Positions 9,301 through 16,786 of a stretch of DNA of 64,000 bases are shown here, in pieces. Source of the DNA: Deltaproteobacteria bacterium (GTDB taxonomy: Bacteria; Myxococcota_A; UBA796; GCA-2862545); assembly GCA_006226595.1 (NCBI GenBank), contig SBGP01000079.1, positions 27,815-91,814 of the forward strand. The letters run 5' to 3'. The notes beneath the pieces are model-generated. The model searched no databases. It had not been told where the DNA came from and saw only the letters and a list, made by a program, of their open reading frames with translations. A program made the position numbers and the translations under genes. Within the stretch, counting starts at the first letter, position 1; the number at the start of each line of letters is the position of its first letter.

Positions 9301-9897
9301 GAGGAGGACATCCTCCGTCCCCAGGCGGTGTACGGCTACTTCCCGTGCAACTCCGACGGCGACGAGGTGGTGGTCTACCACCCCGAGCAGCACGACGAAG
9401 TCGTCGCGCGCCTGCCGTTCCCGCGTATGGACAAGGCGCCCAACAGCTGTATCGCCGACTACTTCCAGCCCATCGGCAGCGGCGTGAAGGACGTCATCGG
9501 GTTCACGTGTGTGACCATGGGCGAGCATGCGAGCGAGGTCACGAACCAGTGGTTCGAGGCGCACCGCTACCGCGACTACCTCTACCTGCACGGCCTCTCG
9601 GTCGAGATGACCGAGGCGCTCGCCGAGTTCATCCACCGCCAGATGCGCGCCGAGATGGGCATCAGCGGCGACGATGCCCGCGAGATCAAGGACCTCTTCC
9701 ACGTGAAGTACCGCGGCTGCCGCTACAGCTTCGGCTACCCCGCCTGCCCGGAGATGGCGCCGCAGCGTGATCTTCTGCGTCTGCTCGGTGCCGAGCGCAT
9801 CGGCGTGAACATGGACGAGGACGACCAGCTCCACCCGGAACAGTCGACCTCGGCCCTCGTCGTGCACCACCCGGCCGCGCGCTACTTCAAGGTGTGA
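6376..9897 (+). CDS. metH: Cobalamin-dependent methionine synthase
   Basis: A 1173-residue enzyme (E. coli MetH is about 1227) that moves a methyl group from methyltetrahydrofolate to homocysteine via cobalamin. Domains in order: homocysteine/zinc barrel (residues 1-320; zinc ligands in GLNCATG and G-G-C-C-G-T-T-P near 287), pterin-binding barrel (about 335-600), B12 cap, B12-binding fold with D-x-H-x-x-G (Asp724, cobalt-ligating His726), and the SAM-binding activation domain (about 900-1173; YRGCRYSFGYPACPE). An Ala/Pro/Glu-rich linker of about 60 residues precedes the activation domain. I place the start at a TTG (6376) with GGAGG upstream, because it gives the family-typical N-terminus LSRFLDTLDSRVLILDGAMGT. 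No cobalamin riboswitch is visible in the short gap upstream. Confidence 0.96.
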   Translation: MSRFLDTLDSRVLILDGAMGTSLQNYDLPLSDYNGLENCSEILCITRPDVVMAIHESYLEVGCDAVETNSFGGTRLVLAEFGLEDQAYELNKLAAELARQSCDKYATPERPRFVVGSMGPGTKLPSLLHVHWDELFAAYAEQARGLLDGGADVLLVETCQDILQTRCALAAIESVQAERPDADRVAVMAQVTMETTGTMLVGTEIGAALAVLDRLPCDVIGLNCATGPQEMAGHIAYLARHCKKRVSVLPNAGLPQLIDGHTHYPLTPDELANWHERFVSEDGVQVIGGCCGTTPAHLKAVCDRLWGKTPAVREPELEAQVTSLYSPVALHQDADVFAIGERTNANGSRRFKRLLDEENWDGIVRMGKNQAKHGSHAIDVCTAYVGRDEVADMSEVLKRFNTDVPAPIVLDSTELNVLEEGLKLVGGRAIINSINLEDGEERLDKVCRLARIHGSAVIALTIDEEGMAKTAERKLEVAKRLYDLAVNRHGLHPADILFDPLTFTICTGNEDDRKLGVETLDGIRLIREHLPECGILLGLSNISFGVNPAARHVLNSVYLHHAREAGLSAAILHMTKIMPLFKVDDREREVCEDLIFDRRREGYDPLQEMLALFADAKTAKKERPKPKTVEERLKARIIDGDRVDIEVDLAEAMKTYEPLHIINELLLDGMRVVGELFGAGQMQLPFVLQSAETMKAAVAWLEPHMEKIDGQEKGSIVLATVRGDVHDIGKNLVDIILSNNGYKVHNIGIKQPLDQILKVWRETGADAIGMSGLLVKSTVIMKENLEDMRRQGLDVPVVLGGAALTKRFVEADCSEAYGFDVTYAKDAFSGLYFMDQMAKRKASGEAMVTPYAAATEGTPAAVEAGGAEPDAGADLPELSAEEAKGRVTGAAGRPLPETPFDGRSVEAVEPPKAPFYGSRVVEKVAVDALVPFINENVLYKFQWGFARKGLSTDEWKEQLATVARPIFHDLVKTCIEEDILRPQAVYGYFPCNSDGDEVVVYHPEQHDEVVARLPFPRMDKAPNSCIADYFQPIGSGVKDVIGFTCVTMGEHASEVTNQWFEAHRYRDYLYLHGLSVEMTEALAEFIHRQMRAEMGISGDDAREIKDLFHVKYRGCRYSFGYPACPEMAPQRDLLRLLGAERIGVNMDEDDQLHPEQSTSALVVHHPAARYFKV

Positions 9898-9967
9898 TTT
9901 CCCACACACGTTCGCGCCGCCTCGCACAGGCGCGTGGGCGTTCGGGGCCGATTCGGCGCTCCAGAGC

Positions 9968-9983
9968 TGGCATCCCTCTTGCA
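9968..9983 (+). promoter_or_regulatory. Candidate sigma-54 (RpoN) -24/-12 promoter
   Basis: TGGCATCCCTCTTGCA matches the sigma-54 consensus (TGGCAC-N5-TTGCA) at every key base except one, with exact GG-to-GC spacing. Transcription would begin near 9994, leaving an untranslated leader of about 11 bases that consists of the GGAGG ribosome site of the ferritin-like gene at 10005. No enhancer-binding protein is encoded nearby. Confidence 0.6.
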
Positions 9984-10004
9984 CCTGTCAGTGCAGGAGG
10001 TCTC

Positions 10005-10556
10005 ATGGGACATCGCCGTATTCTGAAGTACTGCCTCACCGAGCTCGATCGGGTGGCCCGCGCCAACCAGCTGTTCGAGGCTAGCCTCGAGCGCATGCGA
10101 GCCGCCGCCACCGCGCCGCTGCTCAAGACCACCCTGGGCGAGCAGCTCGCGGTGAACACGCAGATCGGGCTCGCGCTCAATCGCATCCACCAGGAGCTCG
10201 GACACGACCTGTGGCCCATGGACGACGCCGGTGCCGCGGGTATCGCGGCCGAGGCGGACCAGGCGGCGACCCTGCGCGACCCGGCGGTCCGCGACGTGGC
10301 GATGGCACAGGCCGCTGTGCGCATGGACCACTGGGAAATCGCGACCTACAGCGGTCTCGGCGCGTTCCTGCGACAGGTCTACCAGCACGAGGCCGCCGAC
10401 ATCGTCGACGAGATCCTCGCCAAGCTCGGCCAGGCGGACCGCCACATCGAGGCGCTGCGTCCGTCGCTGACCGACCTCGCGCACGACGATGAGCGGCACG
10501 GCCACGCGACGCGTTCCCCCGAGGAGCGCTACACGAAGTCCGAGCTCATTCGCTAG
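10005..10556 (+). CDS. DUF892/YciE-type ferritin-like protein
   Basis: An all-helical protein of 183 residues. The segment D-H-W-E-I-A-T-Y-S-G-L (about residues 106-116) is the hallmark helix of the DUF892 (YciE/YciF) ferritin-like family. Further acidic and histidine positions (E29, E45, HEAADIVDE) could complete a di-iron site. Homologues are linked to general or osmotic stress. GGAGG lies four bases before the ATG, and a candidate sigma-54 promoter lies just upstream, so expression may be condition-dependent. Its stop overlaps the convergent GMC oxidoreductase stop. Confidence 0.8.
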   Translation: MGHRRILKYCLTELDRVARANQLFEASLERMRAAATAPLLKTTLGEQLAVNTQIGLALNRIHQELGHDLWPMDDAGAAGIAAEADQAATLRDPAVRDVAMAQAAVRMDHWEIATYSGLGAFLRQVYQHEAADIVDEILAKLGQADRHIEALRPSLTDLAHDDERHGHATRSPEERYTKSELIR

Positions 10557-12055
10557 GCCTCGGAGCGCACAGCCCGCAGCGCGAGCATTCGGCTCACCCC
10601 GAGGATGCTCGTCTGCGGGTTTACCCCGGTATTCGTCGGGAACACGCTGCTGTCGACGACGGACAGGCCACGCACGTGATGGTGGCGGCCCGCGAGATCG
10701 ACCACGCCGCTCGCCGGGTCGCTGTGCATGCGGCAGCTGCCGAACAGGTGCGTCATGACCCCGGTGTACGCGCGGGGGTCACGCGGGCCTTCGGACTCGA
10801 GCGCGGCCAGGCGGCGGGGATCGCGAACCACCGGATCGAAGCCGGACACACCCGGCCGCACGTACTCCGCACCGGCGGCGAGCATCATCTCGCCGAGCAC
10901 GCGCAGGCCCCGGCGAGCCATCGCGAGGTCGGTATCGCTCAGGTCGTAGCGCACGGGACTCCCGAGCCAGCTCGGGCGAACCCGCCCCTCGGCGCCAGCC
11001 TTCACGGCAACGGCCCAGCTCGCGAGGTGGGGCAGGTCTTCGTCGACCGCGCGGCGAAGCCCCGTGCCGATCGCGCCGATGCGCGCCGCGATCATGCCCG
11101 CATCGAGACCTAGCGCCTCGAACTTGAGGCCCTCGCCGCGCAGTCCTGTCACCTCGTGCCCCTGGGTGCTGCCTTCCCACGCGCGCACCTCGTCCGGGAA
11201 GCGACCGAGCATCGAGAAGCCGGGGTGGGCGCGGAAGTGTTCACCGACCGGGCCCTGCCGCACCCCGGAGCGCCACAGGAGCAGGGGGCTGTGTACGGCA
11301 CTCGCCGCGACGACCACATGGGCAGCACGGACCGTGAATGCCGCGCCCCCAGCCGTGGTGCCTCGAACGCCCACCACGCGGCCTGCCTCGACGTCGATGC
11401 GATCCACGCGCATGCCGGCGGCGAGGCGGGCTCCCGCGCTCACGGCCCGAGGCAGGTAGCTCACGTCCATGGACTGCTTGGCGCCGCTCGGGCATCCGAG
11501 CAGACATCGGCCGCTGCCGGCACACTGCTTCACGTTCCGGCGGATCGGTCGGTGGTCCAGCCCGAGGGCTTCGGCACCGGCGGCCATCAGACGGTCGTTG
11601 CGTCCCTGCACCTCGGCGGGCGTCGGCGCGATGCCGAGGTCGGCCTCGATCTGCTCTGTCGTGGCGACGAGCTCGTCCCACGGGAGGTACTCGGAGAGCG
11701 CCGGATCGGCAGCGGCCCAGCGCTGCCACACATCCTCGGGCAGGCGCCAGCTGATCGCGCCGTTGATGACCGAGGTCCCGCCCACCGCGCGCCCCTGGAC
11801 CACCGGCAACGGTGCACGGCCCCGGGTGACGCTCGCGCCGAGGTCGCGGTAGAGCTGCCGCATCGCCCCGAAGCTGTCGGCATGGAACGCCGTCCGCGGC
11901 ACCAGGGGGCCCTCCTCGAGGACGAGCACGTCTGCCCCGGCTTCGGCGAGGGTCCGCGCGTACATGGCGCCGGCCGGGCCGCTCCCGATCACGACGATCT
12001 CGGCCTCGGCCTGCCAGGTACTGAGAACCTCGGCGCCATCGACGGTCAGTCGCAT
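10553..12055 (-). CDS. GMC-family FAD-dependent oxidoreductase
   Basis: A 500-residue enzyme. The dinucleotide-binding motif G-S-G-P-A-G is at about residues 24-29, and a second GMC signature (GRAVGGTSVINGAISWR) is near 90. The C-terminal end HLFGSCRMHSDPASGVVD... VVDSSVFPTNTGVNPQ is the flavin-domain closure with the active-site region. A cysteine cluster C-A-G-S-G-R-C-L-L-G-C near residue 180 marks the subgroup often annotated as long-chain alcohol or sterol oxidases. The substrate is unknown. The start overlaps the end of the small partner gene by ten bases, indicating translational coupling. Confidence 0.85.
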   Translation of the reverse strand: MRLTVDGAEVLSTWQAEAEIVVIGSGPAGAMYARTLAEAGADVLVLEEGPLVPRTAFHADSFGAMRQLYRDLGASVTRGRAPLPVVQGRAVGGTSVINGAISWRLPEDVWQRWAAADPALSEYLPWDELVATTEQIEADLGIAPTPAEVQGRNDRLMAAGAEALGLDHRPIRRNVKQCAGSGRCLLGCPSGAKQSMDVSYLPRAVSAGARLAAGMRVDRIDVEAGRVVGVRGTTAGGAAFTVRAAHVVVAASAVHSPLLLWRSGVRQGPVGEHFRAHPGFSMLGRFPDEVRAWEGSTQGHEVTGLRGEGLKFEALGLDAGMIAARIGAIGTGLRRAVDEDLPHLASWAVAVKAGAEGRVRPSWLGSPVRYDLSDTDLAMARRGLRVLGEMMLAAGAEYVRPGVSGFDPVVRDPRRLAALESEGPRDPRAYTGVMTHLFGSCRMHSDPASGVVDLAGRHHHVRGLSVVDSSVFPTNTGVNPQTSILGVSRMLALRAVRSEA

Positions 12056-12471
12056 GGCGACTCCCACGCGCCGAAGCAAGCGAGCAGCTGCACGACCGTG
12101 GCGCATTGCCTGAGCAGGTAGAAACGCGAACGACGTGCCTCGGCCAGCGACGCGTCGAGGTCCGCGTCCGAGAGCAGGGGACCCGGCAGACGCCGAGGGC
12201 CGGTCCACAGCGGTGACAGCGCGAGGAGCAGGGCTGCGCCCACGAACCCGAGGCGCAGCAGGGGCGGAGACGCGTCGCGCAGTCGTGTGCGAAACCCTGG
12301 CTGCAGCGCACCGCCAGGCAAGGCGGCGGCGAGCAGGCGGTCTGTCCAGCGGGCGCGGGAGGAAATGGTGGACTCCGGTCGCGCGAATGCGCGCTTCTCG
12401 TCGGCTTCTTCGGGCCCGCCCTTGGCGAAAGCCCATGCGTGTCGTACAGTAATGGAAGGGGGACGATACAT
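12046..12471 (-). CDS. Small partner protein encoded upstream of the GMC oxidoreductase
   Basis: A protein of up to 141 residues. One hydrophobic stretch (LLRLGFVGAALLLALSPLW, about 71-89) is followed by a basic segment (EARRSRFYLLRQCATVVQLLACF). The layout resembles the small membrane-associated subunit that accompanies some GMC dehydrogenases, but I recognise no named family. Coding support comes from the ten-base overlap with the oxidoreductase and plausible codon use. The ATG at 12471 lies inside the same CATG as the start of the opposite-strand small ORF, so the true start may be further in. Confidence 0.55.
   Translation of the reverse strand: MYRPPSITVRHAWAFAKGGPEEADEKRAFARPESTISSRARWTDRLLAAALPGGALQPGFRTRLRDASPPLLRLGFVGAALLLALSPLWTGPRRLPGPLLSDADLDASLAEARRSRFYLLRQCATVVQLLACFGAWESPCD
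12422..12450 (+). promoter_or_regulatory. Sigma-70-type promoter for the 12470 small ORF
   Basis: TTGGCG (12422-12427) and TACAGT (12445-12450) are separated by exactly 17 bases. Transcription would start near 12457, ahead of a GGGGGA ribosome site and the ATG at 12470. Confidence 0.5.
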
Positions 12472-12589
12472 GGATCGGCTCATCGAGAAGTTGCGCGAGT
12501 GGGCAGCGGCACTGGACCGGCTGCTCAACCCGGCTCCCGAGCCCGTTCCCGTCCCGGTGCCCGTCCGCGATCGTCGCCCGCGGGAGTAG
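12470..12589 (+). CDS. Small proline-tailed hypothetical protein (39 residues)
   Basis: This 39-residue ORF has an amphipathic helix (MDRLIEKLREWAAALDRLL) followed by a P-x-P repeat (PAPEPVPVPVPV) and a basic end. It sits behind a good -35/-10 pair and a GGGGGA ribosome site, and its stop is about 38 bases before the ATG of the next gene, so it may lead a two-gene operon. An in-frame ATG at 12452 is an alternative. Its size and biased composition make it uncertain; it could be a leader peptide or a membrane-associated small protein. Confidence 0.45.
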   Translation: MDRLIEKLREWAAALDRLLNPAPEPVPVPVPVRDRRPRE

Positions 12590-12627
12590 TTCCCCTGACC
12601 GATCCGTTCTCGATCGCCCTTGCGGCG

Positions 12628-13674
12628 ATGACTGTCGGCGTGGGTGCGGCCGCCGCATGGCTGGCGGTTCCCCGGCCCCCGGCGCTCGACGGCGAGCGGC
12701 TGTTCAAGCTGTCCCTCGCGACCCTGTTCCTCGGCGAGGTCGAGGCGGCCGGCGGCGATGCCGAGGCCTGGGAAGCGGCTTGTGGCAGGTGGGTGCCGTA
12801 CCACCCGGCGGGACGCGAACCCGAGGACAAGGTTCAGCGGCCTGGGACCTACAAGCCTCCCGGAGAGGCGCAACCCGGTGAGCTCGCGCTGCTCGAGCAG
12901 CTCGCCAAGCGCACGGACGTGGCGTCGCGACTGGCGTACCTGTACCGCGAGGCAGAGGCCGGGCTCGAGGCGCGCATGGCAGACCCCGCGGAGCTCGGGG
13001 CCGACTGGGACCTCTCCCGCTGGCTGGGACCGGAGCTCACCTGGGAGAAGCTGGCGGCGTGGCGAGCGGAGGACACCCGTGCGGGCGACGCCCTCCGGCG
13101 GCAGCTGGACGTGCACTGGCTGTGTACGCCAGGGCCGTTGGCCGATGCGCTGGCGTCGGCGGTCGGCGCTGCGGCCGTGGATGCTTCGGCCGTGCTGTCG
13201 TGGATCGAAGCGCACGCCCCGGATCGCGATCAGCGCGTCGTCCTCGTCGGATGCGGCGAGGATGGGCTGGCGCAGCTCGAGCTGCTGCGCACGGAACCGG
13301 GGCTTCGTGACCGCGTGCTCGCGGTGGTCGCCGTCGGCGTCCCGATCTGGGGTCGCGAAGACGGGGAGGGGACACTGTCCCCGGGGGCTCGGCGCGACTG
13401 GATGGACGCGAACTTCCGTCACGAGGTGCTCGACACCGAGGCGAACCGCCTGACGCCGTACTGTGCGATGCAGTGGCTGGACCTCGACGCCGGCGAGGTC
13501 GGCGCGCATGGCGTGAGCCTGGGCCAGGCGCGCTTCGGCCCTCCGCGTGGCCATCAGGATGCGCTCCGCATCGAGTCCGTGGACCTGGGACCGGTGGTCG
13601 TCGGCATCGACCACGGCGTACTCGCGCGGGCGCTCGTCGCGACGGTCGCGGTGCTGGTGCTCTCGAAGCGGTAG
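12628..13674 (+). CDS. Hypothetical membrane-anchored protein
   Basis: A protein of about 348 residues with no family I recognise. It opens with a hydrophobic helix (MTVGVGAAAAWLAV). The reading frame continues upstream to a CTG at 12595 (TDPFSIALA...), which would lengthen this helix and has GGGAG eight bases away, so the start is unsure. The middle is acidic and helical. Residues about 180-260 alternate strands and helices (RVVLVGCGEDGLAQLELL... VLAVVAVGVPI), as in an alpha/beta fold, and a second hydrophobic stretch (ALVATVAVLVL) closes the protein. It probably faces the periplasm or is anchored at both ends. Confidence 0.6.
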   Translation: MTVGVGAAAAWLAVPRPPALDGERLFKLSLATLFLGEVEAAGGDAEAWEAACGRWVPYHPAGREPEDKVQRPGTYKPPGEAQPGELALLEQLAKRTDVASRLAYLYREAEAGLEARMADPAELGADWDLSRWLGPELTWEKLAAWRAEDTRAGDALRRQLDVHWLCTPGPLADALASAVGAAAVDASAVLSWIEAHAPDRDQRVVLVGCGEDGLAQLELLRTEPGLRDRVLAVVAVGVPIWGREDGEGTLSPGARRDWMDANFRHEVLDTEANRLTPYCAMQWLDLDAGEVGAHGVSLGQARFGPPRGHQDALRIESVDLGPVVVGIDHGVLARALVATVAVLVLSKR

Positions 13675-13722
13675 CTCCAGCGGCCTGCGAGCGCTAAATG
13701 GGGCGTTCATCCGGAGGCCTTC

Positions 13723-14628
13723 ATGCCCATGCATCCGCTCCACCGCACCGAGCTTCTCGTTGGCCGCGAGGGCTTTGCCCGCCTCGCGGACGCCCGCGTG
13801 TGCGTGATCGGCGTCGGAGGCGTCGGCTCGTACGCTGCCGAGGCCCTCGTGCGAAGCGGCGTCGGCCACGTGACCATGGTCGACTTCGACCTCGTGTGCG
13901 TGACCAACGTGAACCGGCAGCTGCACGCGACTCGCAAGGTGGTCGGCAAGCCGAAGGTCGACCTGATGGCCGAGCGCGCGCTCGCGATCAACCCCAAGGC
14001 CGACATCCGCGCGCTGCGCACCTTCTACAACGCGCAGAACCACGACCAGATCCTCGGCGAGGAGCGCTACGACTGGGTCCTCGACTGCATCGACAACATG
14101 ACCGCCAAGGTCCACCTGCTGTCGCGCTGCGTCGAGGACGGCCAGCCCGTCATGTCCGCCATGGGAGCTGGCGGACGCCTCGACCCTACGCAGGTCCGCG
14201 TCAGCGACATCTCCGAGACCAAGATGGACCCCTTCGCCCGCATCGTGCGCGATCTGCTGCGCCAGAAGGGCATCACCGAGGGCATTCCCGTCGTGTGGTC
14301 CGAGGAGGCGCCGAACGATCTCGATCCGTTCGCGCAGGCCGAGTTCCAGTGCATCTGCAGCAACCGCGGCGAGAACGCGCTGCACCAGTGCGAGAAGCGC
14401 CTGCAGATCCAGGGCTCGGTGAGCTGGATGCCGTCCATCTTCGGCCTGACCATGGCCGGCGTCGTCGCCAACGACCTCATCGGCCGCGAGGTCCGCAGCG
14501 ACCTGAGCAAGAAGATCGTCCGCATGAAGCCGGCGAGCGGCAAGCTCTCCCGCGAGCGCAAGCAGGCGCTGATGGCCGAGGCAGGTGTGTCGCGCGGAGA
14601 TGACGACACGCCCTCTGCGAACGCGTGA
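13723..14628 (+). CDS. tcdA: tRNA threonylcarbamoyladenosine dehydratase
   Basis: A 301-residue ThiF/MoeB/E1-like ATPase. The nucleotide-binding G-V-G-G-V-G-S is near residue 28, the acidic DFD follows at about 50, and TNVNRQ (arginine finger region) at 55-60. DCIDNMTAKV fits the TcdA/CsdL subgroup. In this group the enzyme cyclises t6A37 of ANN-decoding tRNAs to ct6A. GGAGG lies six bases before the ATG. It heads a tight run of four plus-strand genes joined by one- or four-base overlaps. Confidence 0.9.
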   Translation: MPMHPLHRTELLVGREGFARLADARVCVIGVGGVGSYAAEALVRSGVGHVTMVDFDLVCVTNVNRQLHATRKVVGKPKVDLMAERALAINPKADIRALRTFYNAQNHDQILGEERYDWVLDCIDNMTAKVHLLSRCVEDGQPVMSAMGAGGRLDPTQVRVSDISETKMDPFARIVRDLLRQKGITEGIPVVWSEEAPNDLDPFAQAEFQCICSNRGENALHQCEKRLQIQGSVSWMPSIFGLTMAGVVANDLIGREVRSDLSKKIVRMKPASGKLSRERKQALMAEAGVSRGDDDTPSANA

Positions 14629-15605
14629 TGCAGCGTCGCGCCGACTGGCTGCGCGTCGATATCGGCGACGACCACGCCCACCTTCCGGTGATCGACATCG
14701 ACTCCGGGGTGCCGGGGCCGAGTGCGGTCGTCACCGCCAACGTCCACGGTGACGAGTCCAGCGGCGTCGTCGCGGTGCACGCGCTCGACCGCTGGCTTCA
14801 GGACAGCCTGGTTCGCGGTCGGGTGCGTCTGTACCCCTCGCTCAACCCTCGCGCGCTGGCCCTGAACACCCGACGCGTCCCGCACGACGGCGCCGACCTC
14901 AACCGGTGTTTTCCCGGGCGCACGGGCGGCACGGCCTCGGAGCGGCTCGCGGCCGCGGTGTGGGCGTCGATCGGCGAGGTCACGCCCGACGTGCTCATCG
15001 ACCTGCACACGGACTCGGCGGGCTCGATCCCGTACACCATCGTCGACCGTGCCGTGTCGCTCTCTGGGCGGGCCCGCACCCGGCTGGACACCGAGCTCCT
15101 CAAGCTCGCCCAGGACAGCGGCCTCACCGTGCTGCTCGAGTACCCCGACGACCTGTACCAGCGCTTCGCGCTCGATCGCTCCCTGGCCGGAGCGGTGGTC
15201 AACCGTCTGCACAAGCCCGCGGTCACCATCGAGGCGGGGCCCCGAGGAGTGGTCGACTGGGATGCCGTGAGCATCATGCGCCGCGCGGTTCACGGGGTCC
15301 TGGCCAGGGTGGGCCTGGTCGACGGGACGGCGCAGCCCGATGCCTCGCGGGTGACCTGCCCGAGCGGCACCTGGCGTCGCGGCACGACCGCGCGCACCCG
15401 ACGCGCCGGCGTGTTCGTGCCTTCGCTTCGGCCCGGAGACCGCTTCCGGCCAGGTGTCGTGCTCGGCGTGGTGCGTGATCTCGTCGGCGACCCGCTGGAC
15501 GAGGTGCGTGCGCAGAGTAACGGCGTGGTCGTGAGCTGGGTGGACTCCCCGTGGGTGGAGTCTGGCCAGGTCGTCGGCACCATCGGCATCGCGGAGGAAG
15601 GGTGA
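14628..15605 (+). CDS. Succinylglutamate desuccinylase/aspartoacylase-family zinc hydrolase
   Basis: A 325-residue M14-like hydrolase. H-G-D-E-S (about residues 40-44) supplies the H-x-x-E zinc pair, and D-L-H-T-D (about 125) supplies the third ligand. N-P-R-A-L-A-L-N-T-R-R and D-L-N-R carry substrate-binding arginines. The C-terminal beta domain ends in a barrel-sandwich-like segment. Family members deacylate N-acyl amino acids or trim peptides; the substrate is unknown. The ATG overlaps the tcdA stop by one base; a GTG at 14625 is equally possible. Confidence 0.8.
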   Translation: MQRRADWLRVDIGDDHAHLPVIDIDSGVPGPSAVVTANVHGDESSGVVAVHALDRWLQDSLVRGRVRLYPSLNPRALALNTRRVPHDGADLNRCFPGRTGGTASERLAAAVWASIGEVTPDVLIDLHTDSAGSIPYTIVDRAVSLSGRARTRLDTELLKLAQDSGLTVLLEYPDDLYQRFALDRSLAGAVVNRLHKPAVTIEAGPRGVVDWDAVSIMRRAVHGVLARVGLVDGTAQPDASRVTCPSGTWRRGTTARTRRAGVFVPSLRPGDRFRPGVVLGVVRDLVGDPLDEVRAQSNGVVVSWVDSPWVESGQVVGTIGIAEEG

Positions 15606-16786
15606 GCGGACGTCTCGTCGTCAACGGCTACAGCGAGCGCTGGCTGCAGCAGGGCTTCCCGTGGGTCTACCCCAAGGAGGTCGTGGGCAAGCGCCCCCGC
15701 ATCGGCCAGGTCCTGCAGATCGTGGGGCCGAAGAAGCAGGTGCTCGGCGTCGGCGTCGGGGATGCCGGCTTCCTCGCCGCCCGCGTGTACCGCCACGACG
15801 ACGGTCCGCTCGACCGAGCGTGGCTCTGGGAGCGGCTCGACCGCGCCGCGGAGCTCCGCGACATCGTCGTCGACCCCGAGACCACCGGTTTTCGCCTCGT
15901 GCACGGCGAGAACGACGGGCTGCCTGGCCTTCGAGTCGACATGTGGGGGCACTACGCCGTCATCATCCTCGACTCCCCAGCGGTGGCCTTCCTCCTCGAC
16001 GACCTGGTGGCCTGGCTCGAAGCACGGCGCGAGCCGCGGGGGGTGTACCTCTGCTACCGGCCGGACCCGCGCGACACCCGCAACGTCGAGAGCTTCTCGC
16101 CCAGCCCCGGTCTCATCGCCGGACATGCTCCGACGAGTGCGGTGCGCGTGACCGAGCGAGGCATGGCGATGCGCGTGCTCCCCGACGACGGCCCCGACGT
16201 CGGCATGTACGCCGACATGCGCGAAGTCCGCGCGTGGATGGAGCCTCACTGGGGTGGCCGCAGCGTGCTCAACACCTTCTCGTACACCGCGGCGTTCTCG
16301 GTGGCGGCAGCCCTCGGCGGCGCCTCCGAGATCGTGACCGTCGACCTCTCCGAGAAGTACCTCGACCGCGCCGAGGAGAACTTCGTCGCCAACGAGATCG
16401 ACCCGTCGATGCACGAGTTCCTGGCCATGGACACGTTCAAGGCCCTGGACCGCTTCCGTCGGCAGGGCCGCGAGTTCGACTGCATCGTGCTCGACCCGCC
16501 GAGCTTCTCCCACTCGGACGCCGGCACGTGGTCGGCGGCCAAGGACTACCCGCGTCTGGTCGCGTCTGCCCTGCGCGTGCTCGCCCCCGGCGGCTGGCTG
16601 ATCGCCGCCTCCAACAACGGCAGTGTGTCGCCCAAGGAGTTCACCGGGTGGATCCTGTCGGGGCTCAAGCGGGTCGATCGCGACGCACAGCTGCTGAAGT
16701 CGCTGGGGCAGGGCCCCGACTTCCCCGCGCTCGCGTCCTTTCCCGAGGGTCGCTACCTCAAGGTCCAGATCTGGCGCGTCCTGTGA
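15602..16786 (+). CDS. RlmI-like class I rRNA cytosine methyltransferase
   Basis: A 394-residue protein with an N-terminal PUA-like domain (residues 1-80, RHPWVYPKE-type FPWVYPKEV), an EEHAD-like middle domain, and a Rossmann methyltransferase. Motif I is L-N-T-F-S-Y-T-A-A-F-S, and the catalytic region holds L-D-P-P-S-F. These match the RlmI/RlmK family that makes 5-methylcytosine in 23S rRNA. The GTG start overlaps the preceding stop in GTGA and has GGAGGAAG upstream. A second, shorter paralogue lies at 56081. Confidence 0.83.
   Translation: MSGRLVVNGYSERWLQQGFPWVYPKEVVGKRPRIGQVLQIVGPKKQVLGVGVGDAGFLAARVYRHDDGPLDRAWLWERLDRAAELRDIVVDPETTGFRLVHGENDGLPGLRVDMWGHYAVIILDSPAVAFLLDDLVAWLEARREPRGVYLCYRPDPRDTRNVESFSPSPGLIAGHAPTSAVRVTERGMAMRVLPDDGPDVGMYADMREVRAWMEPHWGGRSVLNTFSYTAAFSVAAALGGASEIVTVDLSEKYLDRAEENFVANEIDPSMHEFLAMDTFKALDRFRRQGREFDCIVLDPPSFSHSDAGTWSAAKDYPRLVASALRVLAPGGWLIAASNNGSVSPKEFTGWILSGLKRVDRDAQLLKSLGQGPDFPALASFPEGRYLKVQIWRVL

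Noticed and set aside
5659..9984. A 1441-codon open frame on the minus strand opposite the primase-like gene and metH
   Set aside because: Its translation is low-complexity (Leu/Val/Arg/His/Asp) and mirrors the third-position GC bias of metH, whose domains are all accounted for.
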